DNA of 64,000 bases from Sulfurospirillum cavolei. GTDB taxonomy: Bacteria > Campylobacterota > Campylobacteria > Campylobacterales > Sulfurospirillaceae. The stretch is from contig NZ_AP014724.1 in NCBI RefSeq assembly GCF_001548055.1, positions 2,634,324-2,698,323 of the forward strand. Reading direction: 5' to 3'. Positions 35,399-44,245 of the stretch are shown one piece after another. Below the pieces are notes generated by a model. That model was not told where the DNA came from. It saw only the letters and a list, made by a program, of their open reading frames with translations, and did no database searches. Every line of letters begins with the position of its first letter. Position 1 is the first letter of the stretch. The position numbers and the translations under genes are program-made.

Positions 35399-35432
35399 AG
35401 ACACTCAATATTTCCCTTCTAAAGAGACTTTT

Positions 35433-36191
35433 ATGGACTACTTTGCCAAACGTATTATCCCATGCCTTGACGTTAAAAACGGTCGTGTTGTTAAAGGCGT
35501 TAATTTTGTCGGCTTAAAAGATGCCGGCGATCCCGTTGAAATTGCCAAACGTTACAATGAAGAGGGTGCGGATGAAATTGCTTTTTTAGATATTACGGCA
35601 AGTCATGAAGGTCGGGGAACTATCGTCGAAATTGTAGAAAAAGTTGCACGTGAAGTTTTTATTCCGCTCACGGTCGGCGGAGGGATTCGTACTTTAGAAG
35701 ATATTTACCGCCTTCTCAATGTAGGATGCGATAAAGTCAGCATCAATTCTCCAGCCATTGCAAACCCTCATTTCATCGACGAATCGTCCAAACGTTTCGG
35801 TTCTCAATGTATTGTCGTCGCTATCGACGTCAAACGCACGAACGATAGATGGAACGTTTTTATTAACGGCGGACGTATCGATACGGGCATTGATGCTATA
35901 AATTGGGCAAAAGAAGCAGCGGATAGAGGTGCCGGTGAAATTCTTTTAACATCTATGGATTGTGACGGTGCAAAAAACGGTTATGATCTTTCCATTACCT
36001 CACAAATCAGCTCTCTGCTTGATATTCCTGTCATCGCAAGCGGTGGAGCAGGGACGATGGAACATATTAAAGATGCTTTTACAAGCGGTGCCGATGCGGC
36101 GTTAGCCGCTTCTATTTTTCACTTTAAAGAAATCGAGATCATGGCACTCAAACACTACCTTAAACGTCAGGGAATAGCGGTTCGCTTATGA
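35433..36191 (+). CDS. hisF: Imidazole glycerol phosphate synthase cyclase subunit
   Basis: 252 residues, full length. It joins ammonia from HisH with PRFAR to make imidazole glycerol phosphate and AICAR. The TIM barrel carries both key acids: [16 protein letters not shown] (first Asp) and [16 protein letters not shown] (second Asp), and phosphate-binding glycines in VGGGIRT and VIASGGAG. No other his gene is in the window, so the pathway is dispersed here. The stop overlaps the next ATG (ATGA). A parS-like partial site (GCACGTGAAG) lies near 35646. Confidence 0.97.
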   Translation: MDYFAKRIIPCLDVKNGRVVKGVNFVGLKDAGDPVEIAKRYNEEGADEIAFLDITASHEGRGTIVEIVEKVAREVFIPLTVGGGIRTLEDIYRLLNVGCDKVSINSPAIANPHFIDESSKRFGSQCIVVAIDVKRTNDRWNVFINGGRIDTGIDAINWAKEAADRGAGEILLTSMDCDGAKNGYDLSITSQISSLLDIPVIASGGAGTMEHIKDAFTSGADAALAASIFHFKEIEIMALKHYLKRQGIAVRL

Positions 36192-36739
36192 TACTTTGTG
36201 CTGGCAACAACGAACATTTTGATTTTGCTCAACCCATTGGCGTCGGGCTTATACAAAGTGCTATACGGCTTACCCGATACATTCTAGAGCAAAAACCTTC
36301 TTTTGTGTTTTTTGTAGGAACGGCTGGCAGTTATGGACGATATAAGCCGTTCGATCTTGTTTTGAGCTATAGTGCCGCCAATGTAGAACTTAGTTTGCTC
36401 CAAAATCAAAGTTATACGCCGATTCAAAATACCATTCATGCAAAACATCATTATAATGTTTCACGTGGAACAAATTATCCTTTTGAAACCGTCAATTCTA
36501 GCAATTATATTACAACGGATTTTCAGCTATCGCACTCTTTCAATGAGAAAAATATTGCTTTAGAAAATATGGAATTCTTCTCCGTTATACAAGTAGCCAA
36601 TACCTTTGATCTTCCATGCCTTGGTTTGTTTGTCGTTACCAACTATTGCAATGAAAATGCCCATCGTGATTTTGTCTCCAATCATGCGAAAGCCAAAGAG
36701 TTAATTACCTTACATGTAGAAAAAAATATGAAAATTTGA
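36188..36739 (+). CDS. Small phosphorylase/nucleosidase-superfamily-like protein
   Basis: 183 residues, short for a nucleoside phosphorylase. Weak features of the PNP/MTAN fold: [10 protein letters not shown] at the start, a [11 protein letters not shown] strand-loop, and [20 protein letters not shown], which resembles the ExMExxA-type nucleoside-binding segment of that family. The first third of a normal enzyme is compressed, so activity is uncertain. It is fused by ATGA overlap to hisF and lies 6 bases before rlmN. In Campylobacter jejuni a gene of similar size (Cj1712, from memory) occupies this place. An exact parS site lies inside the coding sequence. Confidence 0.65.
   Translation: MILCAGNNEHFDFAQPIGVGLIQSAIRLTRYILEQKPSFVFFVGTAGSYGRYKPFDLVLSYSAANVELSLLQNQSYTPIQNTIHAKHHYNVSRGTNYPFETVNSSNYITTDFQLSHSFNEKNIALENMEFFSVIQVANTFDLPCLGLFVVTNYCNENAHRDFVSNHAKAKELITLHVEKNMKI
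36457..36472 (+). promoter_or_regulatory. parS centromere-like ParB-binding site
   Basis: TGTTTCACGTGGAACA, the exact reverse complement of the widespread chromosomal parS sequence TGTTCCACGTGAAACA. It is inside the phosphorylase-like gene (encoding VSRGT). A second identical copy is 2.3 kb away. ParB binds parS and nucleates the complex that moves the replicated origin. Confidence 0.9.
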
Positions 36740-36745
36740 GGGCAT

Positions 36746-37819
36746 ATGGAACAAATAAATATACTGGATTTGTCAAAAGAAGAGTTGTCAAACGCGATAA
36801 AACCTGCTTTTCGAGCAAAACAAATTTATCAATGGCTGTATCAAAAATACGTTACGTCTTTTGAAGAAATGAAAAATCTACCGAAAGAACTTCAATTGGC
36901 GTTAAAAGAAACTTACTATCTTGATCCTTTACGCATCGTCAAAATCGAACTCAGTAAAGACGGTAGCAAAAAATATCTTTTTGAATTGAAAGATAAGAAT
37001 ACGGTTGAGTCGGTTCTTTTACCCATGAAGCAAGAACAAGTCGACGAAGAGGGCAAACGTGTGCATCATACACGTTATACCATCTGCATTTCGTCGCAAG
37101 TGGGTTGTAAAATTGGCTGTGCTTTTTGCCTTACCGGTAAAAGCGGATTCAAACGTAACCTCTCTGCCGGAGAGATAACATCACAAGTTTTAATGATTAA
37201 AAGGGATAATGCTATTGCCGAAAATAGACGCGTTAACATCGTTTTTATGGGTATGGGCGAGCCACTCGACAATTTAACTAACGTGAGTAAAGCCGTTCAT
37301 ATTTTCAGCGATATAGACGGCCTTTCTATTTCAACGCGACGCCAAACCATCTCAACGAGTGGACTTAGTTCACAAATCGAAAAATTAGGGCAACTTGACT
37401 TGGGCGTTTTATTGGCGATTTCACTTCATGCTGTCGATGATACTTTACGCCAAAAACTAATGCCGATCAATAAAGCTTACAACATTGAGTCTATTATGAA
37501 TGCCGTACGTGCTTTTCCTATCGATGCACGCAAACGCGTTATGTTTGAATATCTTGTGATGAAGGGTATCAACGATGATCAAAGCAATGCCAAGAAACTG
37601 GTCAAACTTCTTCACGGCATTAAGGCGAAAGTTAACTTAATCTATTTTAATCCGCATCACGGAAGCGATTTTGATCGTCCGAGTGAGAAAGACATGTTAG
37701 CGTTTCAGCAATATCTCGTTGATCACGGAGTATTGTGTACGATTCGTCAATCCAAAGGTATCGACATCAGTGCAGCTTGTGGACAATTACACGATAAGGA
37801 AAAACATGACATCGCTTGA
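36746..37819 (+). CDS. rlmN: Dual-specificity RNA methyltransferase RlmN
   Basis: 357 residues. Radical SAM enzyme that methylates C2 of adenosine in 23S rRNA (A2503) and some tRNAs. The 4Fe-4S motif is [11 protein letters not shown] (near residue 116), with GGE-equivalent [10 protein letters not shown] and the C-terminal [18 protein letters not shown], whose Cys is the methyl-carrying residue. Both catalytic cysteines are intact. The tail overlaps the tiny membrane-protein gene by 14 bases. Confidence 0.96.
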   Translation: MEQINILDLSKEELSNAIKPAFRAKQIYQWLYQKYVTSFEEMKNLPKELQLALKETYYLDPLRIVKIELSKDGSKKYLFELKDKNTVESVLLPMKQEQVDEEGKRVHHTRYTICISSQVGCKIGCAFCLTGKSGFKRNLSAGEITSQVLMIKRDNAIAENRRVNIVFMGMGEPLDNLTNVSKAVHIFSDIDGLSISTRRQTISTSGLSSQIEKLGQLDLGVLLAISLHAVDDTLRQKLMPINKAYNIESIMNAVRAFPIDARKRVMFEYLVMKGINDDQSNAKKLVKLLHGIKAKVNLIYFNPHHGSDFDRPSEKDMLAFQQYLVDHGVLCTIRQSKGIDISAACGQLHDKEKHDIA

Positions 37820-37901
37820 TATGGTACAATTAGGCTTTTTAATCATTGTCGTCATTGTGGGCGTAGGCGGAATGATTAACGTTTTATTTAGAAAAAAGTA
37901 A
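37806..37901 (+). CDS. 31-residue membrane protein (Cj1714-like)
   Basis: Starts with ATG at 37806 inside the rlmN 3' end (AAGGAAAAAC upstream is a good site). The product is a single hydrophobic helix ([20 protein letters not shown]) flanked by a short polar N-terminus and a basic RKK tail, so the N-terminus is probably outside and the C-terminus in the cytoplasm. A tiny hydrophobic gene after rlmN is also annotated in Campylobacter jejuni (Cj1714, from memory). The conserved place and site argue that it is real. The function is unknown. Confidence 0.65.
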   Translation: MTSLDMVQLGFLIIVVIVGVGGMINVLFRKK

Positions 37902-37923
37902 AGAGCTTCTCGCTGCTCTTTAC
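37898..37923 (-). terminator. Terminator of the FAH-family gene, inside the convergent gene ends
   Basis: GTAAAGAGC (37898-37906) and GCTCTTTAC (37915-37923) form a perfect 9-bp stem with an 8-base loop that contains both stop codons. On the minus strand TTTTTTCTAAAT follows, an ideal U-run encoded by the Lys tail of the 31-residue protein. Confidence 0.75.
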
Positions 37924-38534
37924 TGCACAATCCACTCTTGCGATACGATTTCTTTTGAACCGATAAAAATTTTTCCGATAAATTTATCGTTACGATGAAA
38001 CGTTCCGACGCCTTTTGGAGTTCCCGTCATAACAATATCGTTATCTTCCAAAGTGCAAAAAGTCTCAATTTCTTCAAGGATAGCAAGCGGTTTATAAATC
38101 ATCAAATCACTATTTCCTTCTTGCACTAACACATCGTTAATCCATAATTGCATCGCAACTTTATGCACATCTGAAGGTTCGATACCGACAAACGTACTCA
38201 TAACCGCAGCCCCGTTAAAAGCCTTTGCACGTTCCCACGGTAAGCCTTTTGCTTTCAACTCACTCTGCAATGTTCGGTTAGTTAAATCTAAACCGAAACC
38301 GACTCCGCAAATTGTTTTATTTCGGATAAGAAATGAAATTTCTCCCTCATAGTGTAATGTTGTTTGTGATTGTGTCGTTAGCGTATGTGTAATAGCAGAA
38401 TTGGGTTTCATAAAAAGAACCATTGATGTAGGAAGTTCATTATGAAGCTCATAAATATGCTCTACATAATTACGACCGACACAGACGACTTTACTTGGCA
38501 CAATGCCTTCGCCGTTAAAATGGATTGTATTCAT
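37920..38534 (-). CDS. Fumarylacetoacetate hydrolase-family protein
   Basis: 204 residues, a minimal single-domain FAH protein (YcgM/FAHD1 type). The metal-site acids are in LHYEGEISFLI and NGAAVMSTF, followed by DNDIVMTGTPKGVG, the family's C-terminal hallmark, and the N-terminal KVVCVGRNYVEHI. Such enzymes hydrolyse or decarboxylate acyl-pyruvates or oxaloacetate. Which substrate applies is unknown. The start overlaps the stop of the pseudouridine synthase gene by four bases, so the two are translated together. Confidence 0.88.
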   Translation of the reverse strand: MNTIHFNGEGIVPSKVVCVGRNYVEHIYELHNELPTSMVLFMKPNSAITHTLTTQSQTTLHYEGEISFLIRNKTICGVGFGLDLTNRTLQSELKAKGLPWERAKAFNGAAVMSTFVGIEPSDVHKVAMQLWINDVLVQEGNSDLMIYKPLAILEEIETFCTLEDNDIVMTGTPKGVGTFHRNDKFIGKIFIGSKEIVSQEWIVQ

Positions 38535-39451
38535 TCATTGACCTTTTCTTGGAGTAAGTTATAAAATTCACTTTTGGCATTAAAAGTAGATTCTATTGCA
38601 TAGTCAATCCCTTTATAACAAAATGCCAAAGATTGTGCATGCAATAACAATCGCGGGCTCAAGGTTTTACGCGTTTGTTCTTCATGTGTCATACTTCCGT
38701 CTAAAAACCTTTCGGTATCTACTTCGTCGATACCGTAAATCGGATCACCGACGATCGGATGTTTCACGTGGAACAAATGGGCTCTAATTTGATGTTGTCT
38801 TCCGGTATAAGGAATTGCCTCAATCAGCGTTGCATGTTTATCTTCAAAATAGCATACGGGAATGACTCGCGTCTGGGAAGGTTTTCCCGTTTCATCAACA
38901 TGTACTTTCAAACGTATTTGACTTGTTGCAACATCACGCTTGAGCTTAGCATCTATCAAAAGTTCATCGGCAATTTTTCCACGCACCAAGGCAAAGTATC
39001 GTTTATGTACTTTACGCGCGGCAAAGATAGCTTTTAACTCAATTTCCGCTTTTTTATTTTTTCCTATCAAAACGAGTCCGCTTGTACTTTTGTCGATACG
39101 ATGCGCGGCATTAGCATCTTTGCCGTAACGCGATTTAATTTCATCGTTGAGAGTATAACCGTCTGAGCGTTTACGAGGATGGATCATGACGCCGCTAGGT
39201 TTATCGTAAACTGCAAAATCTTCCGTTTCAAAAACAGGGATAAGTCCTTTGGAAGTTCCTTCAAAAACAACTACGGCAATTTCTCCGGAAATGCGAGCCG
39301 ATTTTCGCGTCAATAGATCATCGTTCACGTAAACACGCTTCCGATCAATCGTTTTTTGTGCCTCGCTCATCGTCATACCGAAAGTATCCATTAAAAAACG
39401 AAATGCAAGAACGGGTGTTTCTACCGTAAATTTCTTAGTCGTATAAGACAA
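38531..39451 (-). CDS. RluA-family pseudouridine synthase
   Basis: 306 residues. An N-terminal S4-like region (residues about 15-70, with ETFGMTMSEAQ-type helix DTFGMTMSEAQKTIDRKRVY) precedes the catalytic domain with AAHRIDKSTSGLVLIGKN (nucleophilic Asp in HRIDKSTSG), YTGRQHQIRAHLFHVKHP and a C-terminal LLLHAQSLAF. It modifies uridines in 23S rRNA; RluC or RluD specificity cannot be assigned by eye. A second exact parS site lies in this gene, encoding the FHVKH segment. Confidence 0.92.
   Translation of the reverse strand: MSYTTKKFTVETPVLAFRFLMDTFGMTMSEAQKTIDRKRVYVNDDLLTRKSARISGEIAVVVFEGTSKGLIPVFETEDFAVYDKPSGVMIHPRKRSDGYTLNDEIKSRYGKDANAAHRIDKSTSGLVLIGKNKKAEIELKAIFAARKVHKRYFALVRGKIADELLIDAKLKRDVATSQIRLKVHVDETGKPSQTRVIPVCYFEDKHATLIEAIPYTGRQHQIRAHLFHVKHPIVGDPIYGIDEVDTERFLDGSMTHEEQTRKTLSPRLLLHAQSLAFCYKGIDYAIESTFNAKSEFYNLLQEKVNE
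38760..38775 (+). promoter_or_regulatory. Second parS ParB-binding site
   Basis: TGTTTCACGTGGAACA, identical to the copy at 36457-36472 and in the same orientation, again within a gene. Two exact 16-base copies 2.3 kb apart are far beyond chance and indicate an origin-proximal parS cluster. Confidence 0.9.
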
Positions 39452-39532
39452 GTTTCAACCCTTTTTTAGTCCTATTTTGTTAAAATTTTATCTTCAAAAA
39501 TAGAATCCATTTTAGATAATTTCATCGTATTT

Positions 39533-39538
39533 TATCAT
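39533..39538 (+). promoter_or_regulatory. Likely promoter -10 of purB-nrdA
   Basis: TATCAT, followed by AG, 30 bases before the purB start, in a very AT-rich gap; the same octamer precedes hisF. Confidence 0.4.
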
Positions 39539-39567
39539 AGAAAAATCATAAACGAAGAAGGAAGAAG

Positions 39568-40896
39568 ATGGTAGAGCGCTACGCTAGAGAAGAGATGAAA
39601 AAGCATTGGACGATCGAGGCCAAATACAACGCTTGGCTTAAAGTGGAAAAGGCGGCGACCAAAGCGTGGAACAAACTCGGACTTATTCCGGACGACGATT
39701 GTGAAAAAATCTTAACAAATGCAAAATTCGATATTGATCGTATCGATGAAATCGAGAAAGTTACCCGACACGACGTTATCGCTTTTCTTACGAGCGTCGC
39801 GGATAGCTTAGGCGATGAGAGCAGGTGGGTTCATTACGGTATGACCAGCTCTGATTGTATTGACACGGCCGTTGCACTACAGATGCGCGATTCCTTACAT
39901 GTCATTATTGAAGACGTCAAAGTTTTAATGGAATCGCTCAAAAAAAGAGCAATGGAACACAAAATGACTTTGATGGTCGGCCGCAGTCACGGTATTCACG
40001 GCGAACCGATTACCTTCGGGTTAGTGCTTGCCATTTGGTACGAAGAAATTAAACGAAGTCTTAAAAATCTTGAAAACGTCATGGAAGTGATCTCCGTAGG
40101 GCAGATTAGCGGTGCGATGGGAAATATGGCACACTCACCGATCGAACTCGAAGAACTTGTATGTGAAGAATTAGGACTTAAACCGGCTCCCGTGTCTAAT
40201 CAAGTCATTCAACGCGATCGTTATGCCGCACTGATGAACGCACTTGCGCTTTTGGCTTCCAGTTGCGAAAAAATTGCCGTTGCAATTCGACATTACCAAC
40301 GAACCGAAGTCTATGAATGCGAAGAGTTTTTTGAAAAAGGGCAAAAAGGAAGTTCGGCAATGCCGCACAAACGCAATCCCGTTTTAAGCGAAAACATTAC
40401 GGGTCTTTGTCGAATGATTCGCTCGTACGCTATCCCCGCTATGGAAAACGTTGCATTATGGCATGAAAGAGACATTAGCCACAGCTCGGTCGAACGCTTT
40501 ATTTTACCGGACGGTTTCATTACCGCCGATTTTATGCTAACCCGTTTAAATAGCGTTATTTCCAAATTAGTCGTCTATCCCGAAAACATGATGAAAAACC
40601 TCAATCTTACGGGCGGACTGGTTTTTTCACAACGTATTTTGCTCGAGTTACCTTTATGCGGCGTTTCACGTGAAGATGCTTACAAAATCGTCCAAAGAAA
40701 TGCCATGAAAGTCTGGGAAGATTTACAGCAGGGCAAAGCGGCTCTCAACGCCAAAGGCGAAAGCCTCTATCTTCAAAATCTCCTTAGCGATGAAGATTTA
40801 AGAGCGAACCTCAGCGAAGCGCAAATAAGAGAATGCTTTAATTACGATTACTATACAAAAAACGTCGATAAAATCTTCCAAAGGGTATTCAAATAA
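39568..40896 (+). CDS. purB: Adenylosuccinate lyase
   Basis: 442 residues. It acts twice in purine synthesis, releasing fumarate from SAICAR and adenylosuccinate. The signature loop GSSAMPHKRNPVLSEN is intact, as are MVGRSHGIHGEPITFG and HYGMTSSDCIDTA. ACGAAGAAGGAAGAAG precedes the ATG. Its stop shares one base with the nrdA ATG (TAATG), so nucleotide synthesis genes are coupled. A degenerate parS-like sequence (GTTTCACGTGAA) lies at 40662-40677. Confidence 0.97.
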   Translation: MVERYAREEMKKHWTIEAKYNAWLKVEKAATKAWNKLGLIPDDDCEKILTNAKFDIDRIDEIEKVTRHDVIAFLTSVADSLGDESRWVHYGMTSSDCIDTAVALQMRDSLHVIIEDVKVLMESLKKRAMEHKMTLMVGRSHGIHGEPITFGLVLAIWYEEIKRSLKNLENVMEVISVGQISGAMGNMAHSPIELEELVCEELGLKPAPVSNQVIQRDRYAALMNALALLASSCEKIAVAIRHYQRTEVYECEEFFEKGQKGSSAMPHKRNPVLSENITGLCRMIRSYAIPAMENVALWHERDISHSSVERFILPDGFITADFMLTRLNSVISKLVVYPENMMKNLNLTGGLVFSQRILLELPLCGVSREDAYKIVQRNAMKVWEDLQQGKAALNAKGESLYLQNLLSDEDLRANLSEAQIRECFNYDYYTKNVDKIFQRVFK

Positions 40897-43262
40897 TGCT
40901 AACCGTTCAAAAGCGTAATGGTCGTACCGAGCCGCTCGATATTTCAAAAATACAAAAATACACAAGTTCTGCTATCAAAGGCTTGGAGAATGTGTCGCAA
41001 AGCGAACTGGAAGTCGATGCAAAAATTCAATTTCGCGATCAAATTACGACCGAAGAAATTCAAAAAACATTGATTAAAACCGCAGTCGATAAAATCGATA
41101 TCGATCGACCGAACTGGACCTATGTCGCCGCGCGTCTTTTTTTATACGACTTGTACCATAAGGTCAACGGTTTTACGGGATACGGTAACTTCGGCGAATA
41201 TCTCGAACGAGGCGAAAAAGCGGGACGTATTGCCTTAGGACTTAAGGAAAAATACGACCTTAAAGAATTGGAAGCGTACATTCAACCCGAGCGCGATTTG
41301 CAATTTACCTACCTTGGGATCAAAACTTTGCACGATCGCTACTTGATTAAGGACAAACAAGGAAAACCGATCGAATTGCCGCAACATATGTTTATGGCAA
41401 TCGCAATGTTTTTGGCACAAAATGAACTCAACTCGATGGATTGGGCAAAAAAATTCTACGATGTTATCAGCAAATTCGAAGTTATGTTGGCCACGCCGAC
41501 GCTTTCCAATGCACGAACAACACGCCATCAGCTAAGCTCGTGTTATATCGGCAGTACACCCGATAATATCGAAGGCATTTTCGATTCCTACAAAGAGATG
41601 TCGCTTCTAAGTAAATTCGGCGGCGGAATCGGATGGGATTGGAACTTGGTTCGCTCGATGGGAGGTATGATCGACGGGCATAAAAATGCCGCAGGCGGTA
41701 TTATCCCGTTCCTCAAAATCACCAACGATATCGCGATCGCCGTCGATCAACTCGGTACACGTAAAGGTGCTATCGCCGTTTATATCGAACCGTGGCATAT
41801 GGACGTATCCGACTTTTTGGATTTGAAGAAAAACTCAGGAGAAGAGCGTCGTCGTGCCCATGATCTTTTCCCCGCCTTGTGGATTAACGATCTGTTTATG
41901 AAACGCGTCGAAGCAAATGCTATTTGGACGCTTTTCGATCCTGCGGAAACATCCGATCTTTCCGAGGTCTACGGAGAAGAATTTGAACGTCGCTATCTAG
42001 CCTATGAGCAAAACGAGTCCATCTCCAAAGAACATATTCCGGCAAAAGAGCTGTGGAAAAAGATTTTAACGAGCTATTTTGAGAGCGGAAGTCCGTTTCT
42101 TTGCTTCAAAGACAACGCCAATAAAGTCAATCCAAACGACCACGTCGGCATTATTCGCAGCTCCAATCTCTGTACGGAAATCTTTCAGAACACCGCACCG
42201 AACCATTATAAAATCAAAGTCGTTTACAATGACGGCAGCATCGATACGTTTGAAGAGACCGACAGAGTAACGGTCGATAGCGGACTTAGCAAAGAAGCAA
42301 AAAAAATTACGGCACTCGATTCAATTAACGGAAAAGATATTTTTATCGTTGAGAAAGAGATGGTCGAAGGTAAAACCGCCGTGTGCAATTTGGCGAGCGT
42401 CAACCTTTCCAAAATTCATACGAAAGAAGATATCGAGCGAACGATCCCCATTGCGATTCGTATGCTCGATAACGTGATCGATCTCAATTTCTACCCGCAC
42501 GCTAAAGTGAAACATACGAATATGAAATCACGTGCCATAGGATTAGGAGTTATGGGCGAAGCGCAAATGCTTGCCGAAGCACATATCGCATGGGGAAGCT
42601 ACGATCATTTTAGCAAGATAGACGAAGTGATGGAAGCCATTAGCTATAACGCCATTCTCGCCTCATCCAATCTGGCTATCGAAAAAGGGGTTTATCCGGA
42701 ATTTCAGGGATCGAAATGGAGCAGGGGAATTTTCCCTATCGACACGGCAAACGAAGAGGCAAAAAAGCTGGTTGATCGCGGAGGCTTATTCGGTTACATG
42801 TACGATTGGGAAAGCCTGAGAGAGCGCGTGAAGAAAAACGGTATGCGTAACGGTTACCTCATGGCCATTGCACCGACGAGCTCGATCTCCATTTTGGTCG
42901 GAACGACACAAACGATCGAACCCGTTTACAAACGCAAATGGTTTGAAGAAAACCTATCGGGCATGATTCCGGTCGTCGTACCCAACCTCAGCCCAGAAAC
43001 ATGGGGATTTTATACGCCGGCATACGATTTGGATCAAAAAGTCCTCATCAAAGCGGGAGCCATTCGACAAAAATGGATCGACCAAGGGCAAAGCCTCAAT
43101 ATCTTTATGACCTTAGATAAAGCCAGCGGAAAATACCTAAACGATATTTACATGTTAGGCTGGAAACTCGGTATTAAATCAACCTACTATCTCCGATCGC
43201 AATCGCCGGAGAGTAAAATTGAAGTTGCCGATCGCAGTATCGAATGTGAAGGATGTCAATAG
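40896..43262 (+). CDS. nrdA: Ribonucleoside-diphosphate reductase alpha subunit (class I)
   Basis: 788 residues. An N-terminal ATP-cone (LTVQKRNGRTEPLDISKI) regulates activity. Active-site segments are LSSCYIGS, NLCTEIF (Cys radical with flanking Asn/Glu), CNLASVNLS (partner Cys) and MAIAPTSSISILVG. The C-terminal CEGC dithiol shuttle is present. It reduces ribonucleotides under oxic conditions with an NrdB radical subunit, which is not in the window. The class III enzyme 1 kb downstream covers anoxic growth. Confidence 0.97.
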   Translation: MLTVQKRNGRTEPLDISKIQKYTSSAIKGLENVSQSELEVDAKIQFRDQITTEEIQKTLIKTAVDKIDIDRPNWTYVAARLFLYDLYHKVNGFTGYGNFGEYLERGEKAGRIALGLKEKYDLKELEAYIQPERDLQFTYLGIKTLHDRYLIKDKQGKPIELPQHMFMAIAMFLAQNELNSMDWAKKFYDVISKFEVMLATPTLSNARTTRHQLSSCYIGSTPDNIEGIFDSYKEMSLLSKFGGGIGWDWNLVRSMGGMIDGHKNAAGGIIPFLKITNDIAIAVDQLGTRKGAIAVYIEPWHMDVSDFLDLKKNSGEERRRAHDLFPALWINDLFMKRVEANAIWTLFDPAETSDLSEVYGEEFERRYLAYEQNESISKEHIPAKELWKKILTSYFESGSPFLCFKDNANKVNPNDHVGIIRSSNLCTEIFQNTAPNHYKIKVVYNDGSIDTFEETDRVTVDSGLSKEAKKITALDSINGKDIFIVEKEMVEGKTAVCNLASVNLSKIHTKEDIERTIPIAIRMLDNVIDLNFYPHAKVKHTNMKSRAIGLGVMGEAQMLAEAHIAWGSYDHFSKIDEVMEAISYNAILASSNLAIEKGVYPEFQGSKWSRGIFPIDTANEEAKKLVDRGGLFGYMYDWESLRERVKKNGMRNGYLMAIAPTSSISILVGTTQTIEPVYKRKWFEENLSGMIPVVVPNLSPETWGFYTPAYDLDQKVLIKAGAIRQKWIDQGQSLNIFMTLDKASGKYLNDIYMLGWKLGIKSTYYLRSQSPESKIEVADRSIECEGCQ

Positions 43263-43272
43263 ACGTGATACC

Positions 43273-43310
43273 GCAACGTTCGTAGAAAAAGGTATTTTAC
43301 GCAACGTTGC
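43273..43310 (+). terminator. Terminator of purB-nrdA
   Basis: GCAACGTT (43273-43280) pairs with AACGTTGC (43303-43310), extended inward by CGTA/TACG with a one-base bulge; followed by ATTTTGC. It lies 10 bases after the nrdA stop. Confidence 0.6.
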
Positions 43311-43333
43311 ATTTTGCACTAAAAGGATTTAAC

Positions 43334-44032
43334 ATGAAAACCATCGGTTTAATCGGCGGTATGAGTTGGGAATCGACCCTGTTGTATTATAAACTTCTAA
43401 ACGAAGGGGTCAAAGAACGTTTGGGAGGGCTTCACAGCGCACAAATTATTTTACATTCCGTGGATTTTGCCCCGATCGCTCGTATGCAAAATGAAGGACG
43501 CTGGGATGAGGCGAGCATTACATTGACGCAAGCCGCTCTTTCATTGGAACATGCCGGAGCGGACGTCATTTTACTCTGCACCAATACCATGCATAAAATG
43601 GCACCGTTTATCACACCGTATCTTAAAACGCCTTTTTTGCATATCGCGGAAGCGACGGCCAATACACTGAAAAAAAACCGCGTCAAAAAAGCACTTTTAT
43701 TCGGAACCAAATTTACGATGCAAGAAAGTTTTTACAAAGATATTTTGCACTTCCACGGTATTGACGTACTCATACCGAATGAAGAGGAAATTCAAACGAT
43801 CAATCAGATTATTTTTTCCGAATTGTGTGTCGGCAAAATTGAAACACCCTCTTTGAACTTTTTTGTAACACTGATTCAAAACTATCAAAAAGAACATGCC
43901 GATTTAGATGCGGTCATCTTAGGATGTACGGAAATCGGTCTGCTCCTTCATCAAAAAGACTCGATGCTACCGCTTTTTAATACGACGACTATCCATGTCG
44001 ACGAAGCGTTAGAATACGCTTTGAAATCTTGA
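43334..44032 (+). CDS. Aspartate/glutamate racemase-family protein
   Basis: 232 residues from the ATG at 43334 (AAAAGGATTT upstream). PLP-independent two-cysteine racemase: MKTIGLIGGMSWEST at the start, VILLCTNTMHK (first Cys) and VILGCTEIGLLL (second Cys). Closest to the YgeA/aspartate racemase group; substrate (Asp, Glu or another amino acid) is not determinable. It stands between the nrdA terminator and its own terminator, a single-gene unit between the two reductase loci. Confidence 0.9.
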   Translation: MKTIGLIGGMSWESTLLYYKLLNEGVKERLGGLHSAQIILHSVDFAPIARMQNEGRWDEASITLTQAALSLEHAGADVILLCTNTMHKMAPFITPYLKTPFLHIAEATANTLKKNRVKKALLFGTKFTMQESFYKDILHFHGIDVLIPNEEEIQTINQIIFSELCVGKIETPSLNFFVTLIQNYQKEHADLDAVILGCTEIGLLLHQKDSMLPLFNTTTIHVDEALEYALKS

Positions 44033-44078
44033 AATATAAATAAATTATATTAATTTATTTTTTTAATATAAAATAGGG

Positions 44079-44113
44079 AAAAGTCCTTTTAAAAGCTTAT
44101 ATAAAGGACTTTT
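44079..44113 (+). terminator. Terminator of the racemase gene
   Basis: AAAAGTCCTTT (44079-44089) and AAAGGACTTTT (44103-44113) form a perfect 11-bp stem with a 13-base loop, followed by ATCTTATTAAG. Confidence 0.7.
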
Positions 44114-44155
44114 ATCTTATTAAGAAATAATGGCATAAAAATTCATTTTTTAGAG

Positions 44156-44173
44156 TGTGACATATTTGTCGCA
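44156..44173 (+). promoter_or_regulatory. Dyad upstream of nrdD, operator candidate
   Basis: TGTGACA-TATT-TGTCGCA is an inverted repeat (6 of 7 pairs) about 37 bases ahead of the TATAAT at 44210. It recalls CRP/FNR-family half sites (TGTGA) and would suit oxygen-dependent control of nrdD, but no regulator is identified. Confidence 0.3.
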
Positions 44174-44209
44174 GGTTAATTATTAAGTTTTTTTAAATTT
44201 TATACTTAC

Positions 44210-44215
44210 TATAAT
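44210..44215 (+). promoter_or_regulatory. Promoter -10 of nrdD
   Basis: TATAAT 30 bases before the nrdD start, preceded by T-rich sequence (TTAAGTTTTTTTAAATTTTATACTTAC). A second candidate, TATACT, is at 44201. Confidence 0.5.
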
Positions 44216-44245
44216 CTTCCATACTTTATTCTACTTAGGACAACC

